Shown here one piece after another: positions 1 to 8,419 of a stretch of DNA of 64,000 bases; the stretch's first letter is position 1, and each line of letters starts with the position of its first letter. The translations under genes and the position numbers were made by a program. The stretch spans positions 372,001 to 436,000 of the forward strand of contig CAVRED010000009.1 in assembly GCA_963719975.1 (NCBI GenBank), given 5' to 3'. Below the pieces are notes generated by a model. It was not told the DNA's origin and did not search any database. It saw nothing but the letters and a program-made list of their open reading frames with translations. Source of the DNA: Poindextera sp963719975 (GTDB taxonomy: Bacteria > Pseudomonadota > Alphaproteobacteria > Caulobacterales > Caulobacteraceae).

Positions 1-99
1 CGGCGCCAGGGACTCGACTCTTGTTCGTGTTTTTCGTGTTTTTCGTTGTTCGCTTCTCCCGCGCTCGCGCGCGGACGACCTAGCCGGAAGGGTCTGAGA

Positions 100-156
100 G
101 ACCCCTCATCCGACCCCCTGCGGGGGCCACCTTCTCCCCCGAGAGGGAGAAGGGCG
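100..156. repeat. Intergenic palindromic repeat, family A
   Basis: This GC-rich element lies just beyond the stop of metH. It contains the words CCCTCATCCG, GGGGGCCACC and CTTCTCCC...GGGAGAAGGG, the last of which can fold into a hairpin. The same word order (CCTCATCCG, then GCCACCTTCTCCC, then GAGGGAGAAGG) recurs twice around 25.1-25.3 kb, so it is a dispersed family and not a unique terminator. It may still act as a terminator or mRNA-end structure for the met operon. The first 190 bases of the window hold no gene that I can support. Confidence 0.65.
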
Positions 157-190
157 TCTGACGACAACACCCTCGACATCTGTCCGATGC

Positions 191-1255
191 TCAGACCAGC
201 TCGAAGGGCTCTAGGCCCGCCAGCCTGCAGGGCCTTTTCGCGGTGGGGGATGGCGCGGGGCGGGAGGCCTTCGACGGCCTGGGCGATGCGGCGGATGTGG
301 TCCGGGGTGGTGCCGCAGCAGCCGCCGAGGATGTTGACCAGGCCGCTGCGCGCCCATTCGCCGAGCATGCCGGCGGTGTCGTCGGGCCCCTCGTCGTACT
401 CGCCCATGGCGTTGGGCAGGCCGGCGTTGGGATAGGCGGCGACCAGGGTGTCGGCGACCCGCGAGAGCTCGGCGATGTAGGGCCGCATCAGCTCGGCGCC
501 CAGCGCGCAGTTCAGGCCGACGGCGATCGGGCGGGCGTGGCGGACGGAGTTCCAGAACGCCTCGACCGTCTGGCCCGGAGAGCGTGCGGCCCGAGCGGTC
601 GGTGATCGTGCCCGAGACCCAGATCGGCAACGGCTCAAGCCCATCGTCTTCGAGGTCGAGGATGGCCTTGATCGCCGCCTTGGCGTTCAGGGTGTCGAAG
701 ATGGTCTCGATCAGGAACATGTCGACCCCGCCCTCGTGCAGGGCCAGCGCCTGCTCGCGGTAGGCGGCGTAGACCTCGTCGAAGGTCACGCCGCGCGCGC
801 CGGGATCGTCCACCTTGGACGAGATGGAGAGCGTCTTGTTCATCGGCCCCATCGCGCCGGCGACGAAGCGCGGCTTGTCCGGGGTCCTGGCCGTCCAGCG
901 CGCCGCCGCCTCGCAGGCCAGTCGCGCGGCGGCGAGGTTCATCTCCCGCACGGCGCCCTCGAGGCCGAAGTCGGCCTGGCTGAAGGTGTTGGCGTTGAAG
1001 GTGTTGGTCTCGGCGATGTCGGCGCCCGCCTCGAAGTAGGCGTCGTGGATCTCGGTGATCAGGTCCGGGCGAGTGAGGCACAAGCGGGTCGTAGTCGCCC
1101 TTGATCGGAACGGGATGGTCCTTGAACCGCTCGCCGCGGAAGTCGGCCTCGACGAGCCCCTTCTTCTGCAGCAGCACGCCCCAGGACCCGTCGAGGATCA
1201 GGATGCGCTTCTCCGCCGCCGCCTTGAACGCGGCGATCCGTTGCGTGCGGCTCAT
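191..1255 (-). CDS. metH: Methionine synthase, homocysteine-binding (N-terminal) part; frameshifted
   Basis: This is the homocysteine S-methyltransferase domain of cobalamin-dependent methionine synthase, about 354 residues, encoded alone as in Caulobacter-type split metH genes. The start MSRTQRIAAF overlaps the metF stop by ATGA. Visible motifs are LDGSWG near the N terminus, ETNTFNAN, GRTLSG and all three zinc-ligand cysteines, GLNCALG and GGCCGT. The reading frame is broken twice. Near 1085 the peptide passes from GDYDPL to TRPDLI in another frame. Near 572-577 an extra base in a GGGCC run breaks the LSGQT motif, after which AFWNSVRHARP follows in the corrected frame. The stop at 191-193 ends a normal ELV terminus. 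The folate- and B12-binding half is not present and presumably lies beyond the window edge. Confidence 0.88.
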
Positions 1256-2189
1256 TGCAGCGCCTCCCGCGCGCCCAGCACCCGGCAGATGGCGTAGGTC
1301 AGCTCCGCCCGGTTCAGGGTGTAGAAGTGGACGTCGCCGTAGCCCTCCTCCACCAGGCGCGCGCACATCTCGGCCGCGACCGCGCATGCGATCAGCTCGC
1401 GGGTGGTCGGGTCGCCGTCGAGGCCCTCGAACAGCGCGCCCAGCCAGTCCGGCAGCGGAATGCCGCACCGTTGGCCATGCGTCTCCAGGCCCTTGTAGTT
1501 CGAGACCGGCATGATGCCCGGCAGGATCGGGATGGTGACGCCCGCCTTGCGCACCTGTTCGGCGAAGCGGAGGAAGGCATCGATGTCGAAGAAGAACTGG
1601 GTGATGGCGCGGGTGGCGCCAGCGTCGATCTTGGCCTTCAAAACATCGATGTCGTGCTCGATCGACGGGCTCTCCGGGTGCTTCTGCGGATAGAGGCTGA
1701 CGCTGATCTCGAACGGCGCGATCGCCTGCGACCCCGCGTGCGAGTTCGGTGGCGTTGGCATAACCATCCGGACGCGGAACATAGGCGCCCCCGATCGCGC
1801 CGGGCGGGTCGCCGCGCAACGCGACCAGGTGGCGGATGCCGGCGTCCCAATAGTCCTGGATCACCTCGTCGACCTCGGCGCGGCTGGCGTCGACGCAGGT
1901 GAGGTGCGCCGCCGGCTTCAGCGTCGTTTCCTCCAGGATGCGCCGCACCGTGCGGTGGGTGCGCTCGCGCGTCGAGCCGCCGGCGCCGTAGGTCACCGAG
2001 ACGAAGCTGGGCTGAAGCGGCTCGAGGCGGCGGATCGACGCCCAAAGGCCCTCCTCCGCCTCCGGCGTTCGCGGGGGCGAGAACTCGAAGGAGATGCCGA
2101 GCGGGCTGGGCCTGGCGGCCGGCCAAGCGGGCGCCCGCACGGGCGACCGGCCCGAGCGCGGAGTCGAGGCGGGCGATGGATGCGCTCAT
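1252..2189 (-). CDS. metF: Methylenetetrahydrofolate reductase; frameshifted
   Basis: MetF reduces 5,10-methylene-THF to 5-methyl-THF, the methyl donor used by the adjacent MetH. The gene starts at MSASIARLDS, overlapping the stop of the ArsR-type gene by ATGA, and ends by ATGA overlap with metH. Family motifs are present: SFEFSPPRT near residue 35, VTYGAGGST, HLTCVDAS, ALRGDPP and the C-terminal HFYTLNR. Two frame breaks interrupt it. One near 2105-2130 falls just before the FEFSPP motif. The other near 1740 lies between PDGYANATEL and FEISVSLYPQ. Both sides match MetF closely, so I read these as sequencing errors. Cytoplasmic FAD enzyme of about 310 residues, the usual length. Confidence 0.9.
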
Positions 2190-3157
2190 GCGGCGCTCCT
2201 CTGTTCGGCGGCCCTGGGCGTGGCGGCCCAGATCTTGACGGTGAGGCCCGCCCTCTCGGCGGGCGGCAGGCTGAGCGGCGTCGGCGCCGCGAGGCCGGCG
2301 GCGGCCAGCCAGCGGGCCATCTCCTCGTCGGAGAAGCCGAGCCGGCGGTGCTGGTGCGCCTCGCGCAGGTATTCGAGCCCGTGCGGCGCGAAGTCGACGA
2401 TCAGGAGCTTGCCGTCGGCCGCCACGAGCCGCGCGGCTTCGGCGACGGCGGCGGCGGGGTCGTTCAGGTAGTGCAGCACCTGGTGCACGACGACGAGATC
2501 GGCCCAGCCGCTGGGCAGGTGGGTCGCAAACACATCGCCGTGGCGAAGCTCGCAGTGAGCGAGCCCGGCCTCCGCCGTCGTCTGGCGCGCGATGTTCAGC
2601 ATCTGCTGCGAGAGATCGAGGCCGAGCGCGGCCTTGGCGTTCGCGCCGAGCAGCCTGAGCATGCGGCCTGAGCCGGTTCCGAGATCCACGATGCGCCGGA
2701 ACGGCCCCTTGCCGGCCGCGGCGAGGATGGCCGCCTCGACGTCCGCCTCCGAGACGTAGAGCGAGCGGAGCTCGTCCCAGTGCGCGGCGTTCTGGGCGAA
2801 GTAGTCGGCGGCGGCCTTGGCGCGCTCGGCGCGGACGGTCTCGAGCGCCGCCGCGTCGCGGGCCACCGCGGCATCGCCAGCGCCGAGCAGGCCGAGGGTC
2901 TGGTCGATGAAGCTGCGCTCGGCCGCGCCGCCCGCCAGGCGATAGAAGGCCCAGGCGCCGTCGGGAAAGCGCTCGACGAGGCCGGCGGCCACGAGCAGTT
3001 TCAGGTGCCGGGAGACCCTGGGCTGGCTCTGGGCAAGCACACGCGTGAGCTCGCCGACGGCAAGCTCCTCGCGCGCGAGGAGCGCCAGGATGCGGAACCG
3101 GGTCGGCTCGCCGGCGGCGCGCAACAGCTCGACGATCTGGCCTGAACTCAGGGTCAT
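2186..3157 (-). CDS. ArsR-family regulator fused to SAM-dependent methyltransferase domain
   Basis: The protein has 323 residues. Residues about 5-90 are a winged-helix ArsR domain (GEPTRFRILALLA, then QSQPRVSRHLKLL as the recognition helix). Residues about 150-260 are a class I methyltransferase fold with the SAM-binding loop VDLGTGSGRMLRLLG. It is first in the operon with metF and metH (ATGA overlaps) and sits directly behind a perfect 22-bp palindrome. ArsR-type regulators of the SAM cycle (the SahR/SamR group) are known in Proteobacteria, so I infer a repressor of this operon that senses SAM or S-adenosylhomocysteine. Whether the methyltransferase domain is catalytic or only a ligand-binding sensor cannot be told. 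There is no clear ribosome binding site; leaderless translation is plausible. Confidence 0.8.
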   Translation of the reverse strand: MTLSSGQIVELLRAAGEPTRFRILALLAREELAVGELTRVLAQSQPRVSRHLKLLVAAGLVERFPDGAWAFYRLAGGAAERSFIDQTLGLLGAGDAAVARDAAALETVRAERAKAAADYFAQNAAHWDELRSLYVSEADVEAAILAAAGKGPFRRIVDLGTGSGRMLRLLGANAKAALGLDLSQQMLNIARQTTAEAGLAHCELRHGDVFATHLPSGWADLVVVHQVLHYLNDPAAAVAEAARLVAADGKLLIVDFAPHGLEYLREAHQHRRLGFSDEEMARWLAAAGLAAPTPLSLPPAERAGLTVKIWAATPRAAEQRSAA

Positions 3158-3162
3158 TCAGC

Positions 3163-3184
3163 CATATAAAGATATCTTTATATG
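3163..3184. promoter_or_regulatory. Perfect 22-bp palindromic operator of the met operon
   Basis: The half-site is CATATAAAGAT followed directly by its exact reverse complement, giving 11+11 bases with no spacer. It begins 6 bases upstream of the ArsR/methyltransferase ATG (3157) and is strikingly AT-rich within about 70% GC surroundings. The TATATG inside it could serve as the -10 of a leaderless transcript. Binding by the adjacent ArsR-type protein would block that promoter. The match to SAM-cycle ArsR operators is from memory of the family and was not searched. Confidence 0.8.
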
Positions 3185-3253
3185 AAGTCAAGCCTCGCCT
3201 CGGGCTGGCCCCGGCGCTTGACGGCCGAGACATGGCCGGGCCATCGCTCGGTC

Positions 3254-3790
3254 ATGCGGCGCGTGGTCATCCTGGGCAACTCCGGCAGCGGCAAGTCGAC
3301 GCTGGCCCGCGCCATGGGCGAGCGACTCGGCCTGCCCGTCGTGCACCTCGACGCCCTGTTCTGGCAGCCGGGCTGGAAGGAGCCGGACGCCGACGCGTTC
3401 AGGGCAAAGGTCGCCGCGGCGGTCGCCGGCGACGCCTGGATCACAGACGGCAACTTCGTCGGCCGCACATTCGACCTGCGCTTTGCGAGGGCGGACTTCG
3501 TGATCTACGTCGACCAGCCGCGCCGGGTCTGTCTCTGGAGGGTGCTGAAGCGAGCCTGGACGGACCGCGGCAAGCGCAGGCCAGACCTGGCCGAAGGCTG
3601 CCTTGAAAACCTGAGCTGGGATTTCCTGCAGTGGGTCTGGACCTTCGAGCGCAAGAGCCGGCCCCGCATCCAGTCCGAAGCCGCCCGCTACGGCGTGCCG
3701 AGCGTCGTGCTCAGCGGGGACCAGGCGGTTGCGGCGTTCCTGGAAGGACTCCCTCGCCCCCGCTCTTCGCGGGGGAGAGGGTTGGGGTGA
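3254..3790 (+). CDS. P-loop nucleotide kinase-like protein (FlaR/adenylate-kinase-like)
   Basis: A 178-residue P-loop protein. The Walker A motif is GNSGSGKST at residues 8-16. HLDALFWQPGW and the TDGNF segment are typical of the small kinases annotated as DNA topology modulation FlaR or adenylate-kinase-like. I chose the ATG at 3254 (MRRVVILGN). An upstream ATG at 3182 lies inside the met operator and would add 24 residues of poor quality. The last dozen codons (PRPRSSRGRGLG) are read from a dispersed palindromic repeat, so the native C terminus was probably replaced or extended by repeat sequence. The substrate is unknown. It diverges from the met operon but has no obvious functional link to it. 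Confidence 0.75.
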   Translation: MRRVVILGNSGSGKSTLARAMGERLGLPVVHLDALFWQPGWKEPDADAFRAKVAAAVAGDAWITDGNFVGRTFDLRFARADFVIYVDQPRRVCLWRVLKRAWTDRGKRRPDLAEGCLENLSWDFLQWVWTFERKSRPRIQSEAARYGVPSVVLSGDQAVAAFLEGLPRPRSSRGRGLG

Positions 3791-3794
3791 GGGG
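3749..3794. repeat. Palindromic repeat overlapping the 3' end of the kinase gene
   Basis: The element reads CCCTCGCCCCCGC, TCTT loop, GCGGGGGAGAGGG, then TTGGGGTGAGGGGG, giving a strong hairpin. A related copy on the other strand (CCCCTCACCCTGCCC...GCGGGGCGAGGG) lies at 3850-3893. The upstream kinase gene reads through this copy and takes its stop codon from it. Confidence 0.7.
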
Positions 3795-3849
3795 GACTGC
3801 GGCGATTCCGCGACATTCCCCGCGGCGGTTCTGTCGCGGAGAGGCCGCC

Positions 3850-3893
3850 CCCTCACCCTGCCCTCTCCCCGCTGCGCGGGGCGAGGGTTCTAC
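3850..3893. repeat. Palindromic repeat between the kinase gene and ettA
   Basis: This inverted relative of the copy at 3749-3794 contains CCCTCACCCTGCCCTC and the hairpin CCCCGC-TG-CGCGGGG. It sits between two genes facing each other, 3 bases after the ettA stop, and may act as a bidirectional transcription end. Confidence 0.65.
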
Positions 3894-3896
3894 GAG

Positions 3897-5558
3897 CTAG
3901 CGCGTGAACTTCTGGAACTTGATGCGGTGGGGGATCAGCGAGTCGGCGCCGAGGCGGCGCTTCTTGTCGTCTTCGTAGGACTCGAAGTTGCCCTCGAACC
4001 ACTCGACGTGGCTGTCGCCCTCGAAGGCGAGGATATGGGTGGCCAGGCGGTCGAGGAACCAGCGGTCGTGGCTGATCACCACGGCGCAGCCGGGGAAATC
4101 CTCGAGCGCCGACTCCAGCGCCTGCAGGGTCTCGACGTCGAGGTCGTTGGTCGGCTCGTCGAGCAGGAGCACGTTGCCGCCGCCGGCCAGCGTCTTGGCC
4201 AGGTGCACCCGGTTGCGCTCGCCGCCGGAGAGCAGGCCGACCTTCTTCTGCTGGTCGCCGCCCTTGAAGTTGAACGAGCCAACATAGGCGCGGCTGGGCA
4301 CCTCGCGGCCGGCGACCTTCATCACGTCGAGCCCGCCCGAGATCTCCTCCCAGACCGTCTTCTTGTCGTCGAGCGCATCGCGGCTCTGGTCGACGTAGGC
4401 CATGGCGACCGTCTCGCCGACGCGGATCGCGCCGCCGTCCGGCGTCTCCTGGCCGGTGACCAGCTTGAACAGGGTCGACTTGCCCGCCCCGTTCGGTCCG
4501 ATGACGCCGACGATGCCGCCGGGCGGCAGCTTGAAGGTCAGGTCCTTGAACAGGACCTTGTCGCCGTACTCCTTCTCCAGCCCCTCGACCTCGATCACCA
4601 CGTTGCCAAGGCGAGGCCCCGGCGGAATCTGGATCTGGGCGTAGGTCTGCTTCTCCCGCTCGGCGGCGTTCACCAGCTCGTCGAAGGCCGCGAGCCTGGC
4701 CTTGGACTTCGAGCGCCGCGCGCTGGGCGAGGAGCGGACCCATTCGAGCTCGCGGGCGATGGTCTTCTTGCGCGCCTCGGACTCGCTCGCCTCCTGCTGG
4801 GTGCGCTTGACCTTCTGCTCCAGCCACGAGGAGTAGTTGCCCTCGTAGGGGACCCCCTTCCCGCGATCGAGCTCCAGCGTCCACTTGGTGACCTGGTCGA
4901 GGAAGTAGCGGTCGTGGGTGACCAGGATCACGCAGCCCGGGAAGGCCTCCAGGTGGTGCTGCAGCCAGGCCACCGACTCCGCGTCGAGGTGGTTGGTCGG
5001 CTCGTCGAGCAAGAGCATGTCGGGCTTGGACAGCAGCAGCCGCGCCAGCGCCACGCGCCGGCGCTCGCCGCCGGAAAGGGTCTCGACGCTCCAGTCGTTC
5101 GGTGGACAGCGCAGCGCGTCCATCGCCATCTCGATCTTGCTGTCGATGTCCCAGAGATCGCCGGCGTCGATGGTCTCCTGGAGCTTGGTCATCTCCTCCA
5201 TCAGCTCGTCGGAGTAGTCCTCGCCCAGCTTGGCGGCGACCTCGTTGTAGCGGTCGACGACCTTCTTCTCTTCGCACCAGGCGATGGCGTTGCCCCAGAC
5301 GTTCAGCTGCTCGTCGAGATGCGGCTCCTGTTCGAGGAAGCCCATCTTGGTCCCCTCGACGGGCCTGGCCTCGCCGGTGAACTCGGTGTCGAGCCCGGCC
5401 ATGATCCGCAGCAGCGTCGACTTGCCGGAGCCGTTCACGCCGACGACGCCGATCTTCGCGTCCGGATAGAAGGACAGCCAGATGTTCTCGAACACCTTCT
5501 TGCCGCCGGCGTAGGCCTTGGTCAGGCCCTGCATCTGGAAAATGTACTGCTGCGCCAT
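3897..5558 (-). CDS. ettA: Energy-dependent translational throttle protein EttA (ABC-F ATPase)
   Basis: The protein has 553 residues, the normal EttA length, and is uninterrupted. It carries two ABC domains. The first has Walker A GVNGSGKST at 40-48, signature LSGGERRR at 161-168 and Walker B with DEPTNHLD at 185-192. The second has Walker A GPNGAGKST at 354-362, signature LSGGERNR at 443-450 and DEPTNDLD at 467-474. The P-site tRNA interaction linker lies between, at about 240-320, and is rich in charged residues. There are no membrane segments, as expected for ABC-F proteins. EttA binds the ribosomal E site and gates the first elongation steps according to the ATP/ADP ratio. It stands alone, with repeats at its 3' side. 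Confidence 0.95.
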   Translation of the reverse strand: MAQQYIFQMQGLTKAYAGGKKVFENIWLSFYPDAKIGVVGVNGSGKSTLLRIMAGLDTEFTGEARPVEGTKMGFLEQEPHLDEQLNVWGNAIAWCEEKKVVDRYNEVAAKLGEDYSDELMEEMTKLQETIDAGDLWDIDSKIEMAMDALRCPPNDWSVETLSGGERRRVALARLLLSKPDMLLLDEPTNHLDAESVAWLQHHLEAFPGCVILVTHDRYFLDQVTKWTLELDRGKGVPYEGNYSSWLEQKVKRTQQEASESEARKKTIARELEWVRSSPSARRSKSKARLAAFDELVNAAEREKQTYAQIQIPPGPRLGNVVIEVEGLEKEYGDKVLFKDLTFKLPPGGIVGVIGPNGAGKSTLFKLVTGQETPDGGAIRVGETVAMAYVDQSRDALDDKKTVWEEISGGLDVMKVAGREVPSRAYVGSFNFKGGDQQKKVGLLSGGERNRVHLAKTLAGGGNVLLLDEPTNDLDVETLQALESALEDFPGCAVVISHDRWFLDRLATHILAFEGDSHVEWFEGNFESYEDDKKRRLGADSLIPHRIKFQKFTR

Positions 5559-5731
5559 GGCGGCTTGCTCGGCCTCGGAAGCTGGGGCGTTTTCGGGAAC
5601 CGCGGGGTTCTATCGAACGCGGGCGGCGGCGTCCACGCACGCCTGCGCCGGCATTCGGGCAACGTTCGCCCGGACGGCGCGTTAGCCTCTCCAGCGGCCG
5701 TTCCGCGCCGTTCGCCGTTGGAGTAACGATC

Positions 5732-5914
5732 ATGGACAAGAACCGCGTCAAAGGCGCCGGTCACGAAATGAAGGGCGCCGCCAAGGAAGCCCTCGGCAAG
5801 GTGACCGGCAACATCGGCAAGCAGGCGCAGGGCCTGGCCGAGAAGACGGTGGGCACGCTGCAGCGCAAAGCCGGCGAAGCCGCAGACAAGGCCCGCCGCG
5901 GCCAGCGCACCTAG
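5732..5914 (+). CDS. CsbD-family small stress protein
   Basis: This 60-residue hydrophilic protein starts MDKNRVKGAGHEMKGAAKEA and matches the CsbD pattern (xNxVKGxxxxxKGxxKExxGKxxG), including GKVTGN. It is rich in Lys, Ala, Gly and Gln with no hydrophobic segment. CsbD proteins are usually induced by general stress in bacteria, but their molecular role is unknown. A GGAG lies about 10 bases before the ATG. It is monocistronic and followed by a strong terminator at 5937-5975. Confidence 0.9.
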   Translation: MDKNRVKGAGHEMKGAAKEALGKVTGNIGKQAQGLAEKTVGTLQRKAGEAADKARRGQRT

Positions 5915-5936
5915 CAGGCTCTCGCACCCGGATCTG

Positions 5937-5975
5937 AACGCCGCGGCGCCCGCGAGACGCCGCGGCGTTCGCTTT
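5937..5975 (+). terminator. Rho-independent terminator after the CsbD-like gene
   Basis: A perfect 12-bp stem, AACGCCGCGGCG (5937-5948) paired with CGCCGCGGCGTT (5958-5969), encloses a 9-base loop and is followed by CGCTTTT. It lies 22 bases after the stop of the small CsbD-like gene. Confidence 0.85.
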
Positions 5976-6133
5976 TGATGGGGCAAGCGTCAGGAGAGCC
6001 GCTCCGCCGTTCGAGATGGCTCTTGGGGGTCGGAGACACATCAGTCAAAGTGCGGCCGCCGGGATGGCGGCGGCGCCGGCTGCGGTCGGGGCGAGAGCCC
6101 CGCGCTTGCCGGCCAACAGCGGGGGACTACCAA

Positions 6134-7525
6134 ATGCTCGACAGCTTGACCTTGGACGGCGGCAGCGTCGGCCTGGACGACGCGGTGATCGACGCCCTTC
6201 GCGGGCGGCTGCGCGGCGGCGTGATCCTTGCCCAGGACGCGGACTACGAGGCCGCGCGGCGGGTCTGGAACGGCAACGTCGATCGACGCCCGGCGCTGAT
6301 CGTACGCTGCGCCGACGCCGGCGACGTCAGCAACGCCGTCGACTTCGCCCGCACCCACGGCCTGCTGCTTTCGGTGCGCGGCGGCGGGCACAGCGCGCCA
6401 GGCTATGGCGTCAACGACGGCGGCATGGTGCTCGACCTCTCGCCGATGAAGCAGATCACGGTTGATCCCGCGCGGCGCACGGCCCGCGTCCAGGGCGGCG
6501 CCCTGTGGCTCGAACTGGACACGGCGACCCAGGCGCACGGGCTGGCTGTCACCGGAGGCACGGTCTCCAACACCGGCGTCGGCGGCCTCACGCTCGGCGG
6601 CGGCATCGGCTGGCTGGGCGGGCTGTACGGGGCGACGGTGGACAATCTGCTGTCCGCGGAGGTCGTCACCGCCGACGGCAAACTGCGCCGGGCGAGCGAG
6701 ACGGAGGAGCCCGACCTGTTCTGGGCGCTGCGCGGCGGCGGCGGCAACTATGGCGTCGTCACCGAATTCGTGTTCGAGCTCCACCCCGTGGGCCAGGTGC
6801 TGGGCGGCATGGTGCTCCATCCGCTGGACCAGGCGCGCGATGTGCTGCGCTTCTATCGCGACTTCGTTCCGACGCTGCCGGACGCGGCCGAGGTCCACGC
6901 GGGCTTGCTCTCGCCCGGCGGCTCGCCGGTGCTGGCGCTGCTGATCGGCTATAACGGACCGATTGAAGAGGGCGAGCGTGTCCTGGCGCCCCTGCGCCAG
7001 TTCGGCCAGCCGATCATGGATACCGTGGGCCCGATGTCATACGCCGCGCGCCAGGTGCTTCTGGATGAACCCAACGCGGTCCATGGGCTGCAGCGCTATT
7101 GGCGTTCGGCGTTCACCGAAGAGCTGTCCGACGCCTTGATCGACGAGTTCCTCGCGGCGGCCGCCCGCTTCTCTTCGCCGATGAACGCGCTCCTGATGTT
7201 CTACATTCATGGCGAGATATGCCGGCGCTCGCCGTCGGCCACGGCCTTCTCGGCCCGTCGACCGCAGTGGGACATCGACGCTATCGGCTGCTGGACCGAT
7301 CCTGCGGAGAGCGCGACCCACATCGCCTGGGTGCGCGCGGTCTGGGCCAGGCTCGAGCCGCACCTGCTGGGGCAGGTCTACGTCAACCACATCACCGCGG
7401 ACGACCAGCCGGAAAAGGTGCGCGCCTCGTTCGGCGAGAACCACGCTCGCCTGCGCCGGATCAAGGCGGCCTACGACCCGGGGAACCTGTTCCGCGTCAA
7501 CTCCAACATCGCGCCCGACGCCTGA
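6134..7525 (+). CDS. FAD-linked oxidase, berberine-bridge-enzyme-like
   Basis: A 463-residue protein with an N-terminal PCMH-type FAD domain and a C-terminal BBE motif (about 415-455, YVNHITADD ... YDPGNLFRVN). His86 in RGGGHS is the expected covalent FAD attachment site. The second, cysteinyl attachment found in bicovalent members is missing: the corresponding loop reads GGTVSNTGVGG (141-151) with no Cys, so one covalent link is predicted. The open frame extends upstream to 5975, but the ATG at 6134 follows a GGGGG purine run and removes a low-quality N-terminal tail. No signal peptide is seen. Relatives oxidise sugars, alcohols or alkaloid-like compounds; the substrate here cannot be assigned. 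Confidence 0.85.
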   Translation: MLDSLTLDGGSVGLDDAVIDALRGRLRGGVILAQDADYEAARRVWNGNVDRRPALIVRCADAGDVSNAVDFARTHGLLLSVRGGGHSAPGYGVNDGGMVLDLSPMKQITVDPARRTARVQGGALWLELDTATQAHGLAVTGGTVSNTGVGGLTLGGGIGWLGGLYGATVDNLLSAEVVTADGKLRRASETEEPDLFWALRGGGGNYGVVTEFVFELHPVGQVLGGMVLHPLDQARDVLRFYRDFVPTLPDAAEVHAGLLSPGGSPVLALLIGYNGPIEEGERVLAPLRQFGQPIMDTVGPMSYAARQVLLDEPNAVHGLQRYWRSAFTEELSDALIDEFLAAAARFSSPMNALLMFYIHGEICRRSPSATAFSARRPQWDIDAIGCWTDPAESATHIAWVRAVWARLEPHLLGQVYVNHITADDQPEKVRASFGENHARLRRIKAAYDPGNLFRVNSNIAPDA

Positions 7526-7576
7526 CGCGGTGCGCGGACGAGCGGTGCGCTCGCGCCGCGCAAGCCGCGCCAGCCG

Positions 7577-8122
7577 TCACTTCGAGCAGGTCGGCCCGAC
7601 GTAGGTGTACACAGAGTGGTTCTTGGTGGTCATGTCGCCGCCGGGACCGCCGGTCATCACCATCGTGGAGTCGGTGGTGTAGCTCTTGGAGAAGTCACCC
7701 TCGCCGGCCAGCGTCAGCTTGGCGTCGATGCCGTTGTTCGGGCAGTCGCCGGCCACGACGAAGCCGCCACTGGCCGTGCGCGTGGCGTTCATCTTGGCGC
7801 ACTTCACCGGCATGCCAGCCATCGGATCGATCGGCTTGCCGTCCATGCACGCCGTGTCGGTCGTCGCCGCCGCGCCGTCCTGGCTGGACGAACGCGACCA
7901 CTGGCCCGCCGTCGGCGCGGGCAGCTGCGCCAGCGTGATCGGCCCTGCCGGACCGGCCGCCGCCGGCGCCGCCGCCGATGTGGCCGCCGCAGGCGTCGCC
8001 GCCGTGGATGCGGCCGCGGCTGGCGCCGCGCTGGACCCGTTCGCCGCCGAATTGTCCGCTGTCTTCGAGCACCCCGCGAGCGCCACCGCGCCAAGCGCCA
8101 GACCAAGCACCAAACCCCGCAT
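7577..8122 (-). CDS. DUF3617-type lipoprotein
   Basis: The 181-residue protein begins MRGLVLGLALGAVALAGC, a lipoprotein signal peptide with lipobox LAGC (Cys18). An Ala/Ser/Pro-rich linker (about 20-70) suggests a flexible tether. The C-terminal domain (about 75-181) has the GQWSRSSS start and paired cysteines (TACMDG, PVKCAKM, GDCPN, PTCSK) typical of DUF3617 proteins of Alphaproteobacteria, whose function is unknown. The frame is open further upstream to 8203, but the signal peptide fixes the start at 8122. It is convergent with the FAD oxidase. Confidence 0.8.
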   Translation of the reverse strand: MRGLVLGLALGAVALAGCSKTADNSAANGSSAAPAAAASTAATPAAATSAAAPAAAGPAGPITLAQLPAPTAGQWSRSSSQDGAAATTDTACMDGKPIDPMAGMPVKCAKMNATRTASGGFVVAGDCPNNGIDAKLTLAGEGDFSKSYTTDSTMVMTGGPGGDMTTKNHSVYTYVGPTCSK

Positions 8123-8292
8123 CCGCCGTCTCCCTGTTTTCAGTGTTTCAGCGGCGTAACATGCGCCCGCCCCTTGGCGAAGAGCCGCCGCATCGCTCGA
8201 CACCCGACGATGCCGGGTTGCGCCAGCCGTCGCAGGCGCTAGGTCATGAGGGCGGCCGACGGCGACGCCGCGGCGCCAAGGAGCGTGCAGAG

Positions 8293-8409
8293 ATGGCCAA
8301 GGGTCAGAAACGAAGCAATCGAGAGGTCCGCAAGCCGAAGGCGGCGAAGGCCAAGCCCGCGGCCGCGCCGGCGCGCGATTTCACCTCGCCGCCGAAGAAG
8401 AAGAAATAG
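8293..8409 (+). CDS. Very small basic protein, 38 residues
   Basis: The ORF begins MAKGQKRSNREVRKPK and ends TSPPKKKK. It is extremely rich in Lys, Arg, Ala and Pro. Short proteins beginning MAKGQKRSNRE are, as I recall, recurrent in alphaproteobacterial genomes, which is the main reason for calling this gene. GAG-type purines precede the ATG. The charge suggests nucleic-acid or ribosome association, but this is only inference. It stands alone between the DUF3617 and DedA genes. Confidence 0.65.
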   Translation: MAKGQKRSNREVRKPKAAKAKPAAAPARDFTSPPKKKK

Positions 8410-8419
8410 CGGGCCGACG

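Noticed and set aside
100..156. CRISPR-like or transposon-end structure
   Set aside because: There is no regular spacing or spacer array and no transposase; the element recurs only at gene ends as a palindromic repeat.
3158..3253. SAM or SAH riboswitch upstream of the met operon
   Set aside because: The regulator starts 6 bases from the palindrome, leaving no leader RNA; control by the DNA-binding protein is simpler.
3729..5726. Long open frame of 665 codons opposite ettA
   Set aside because: It is the antisense shadow of an intact, fully recognisable EttA; its peptide is low complexity (Leu/Ala/Val/Glu/Gly/Arg) with no domain.
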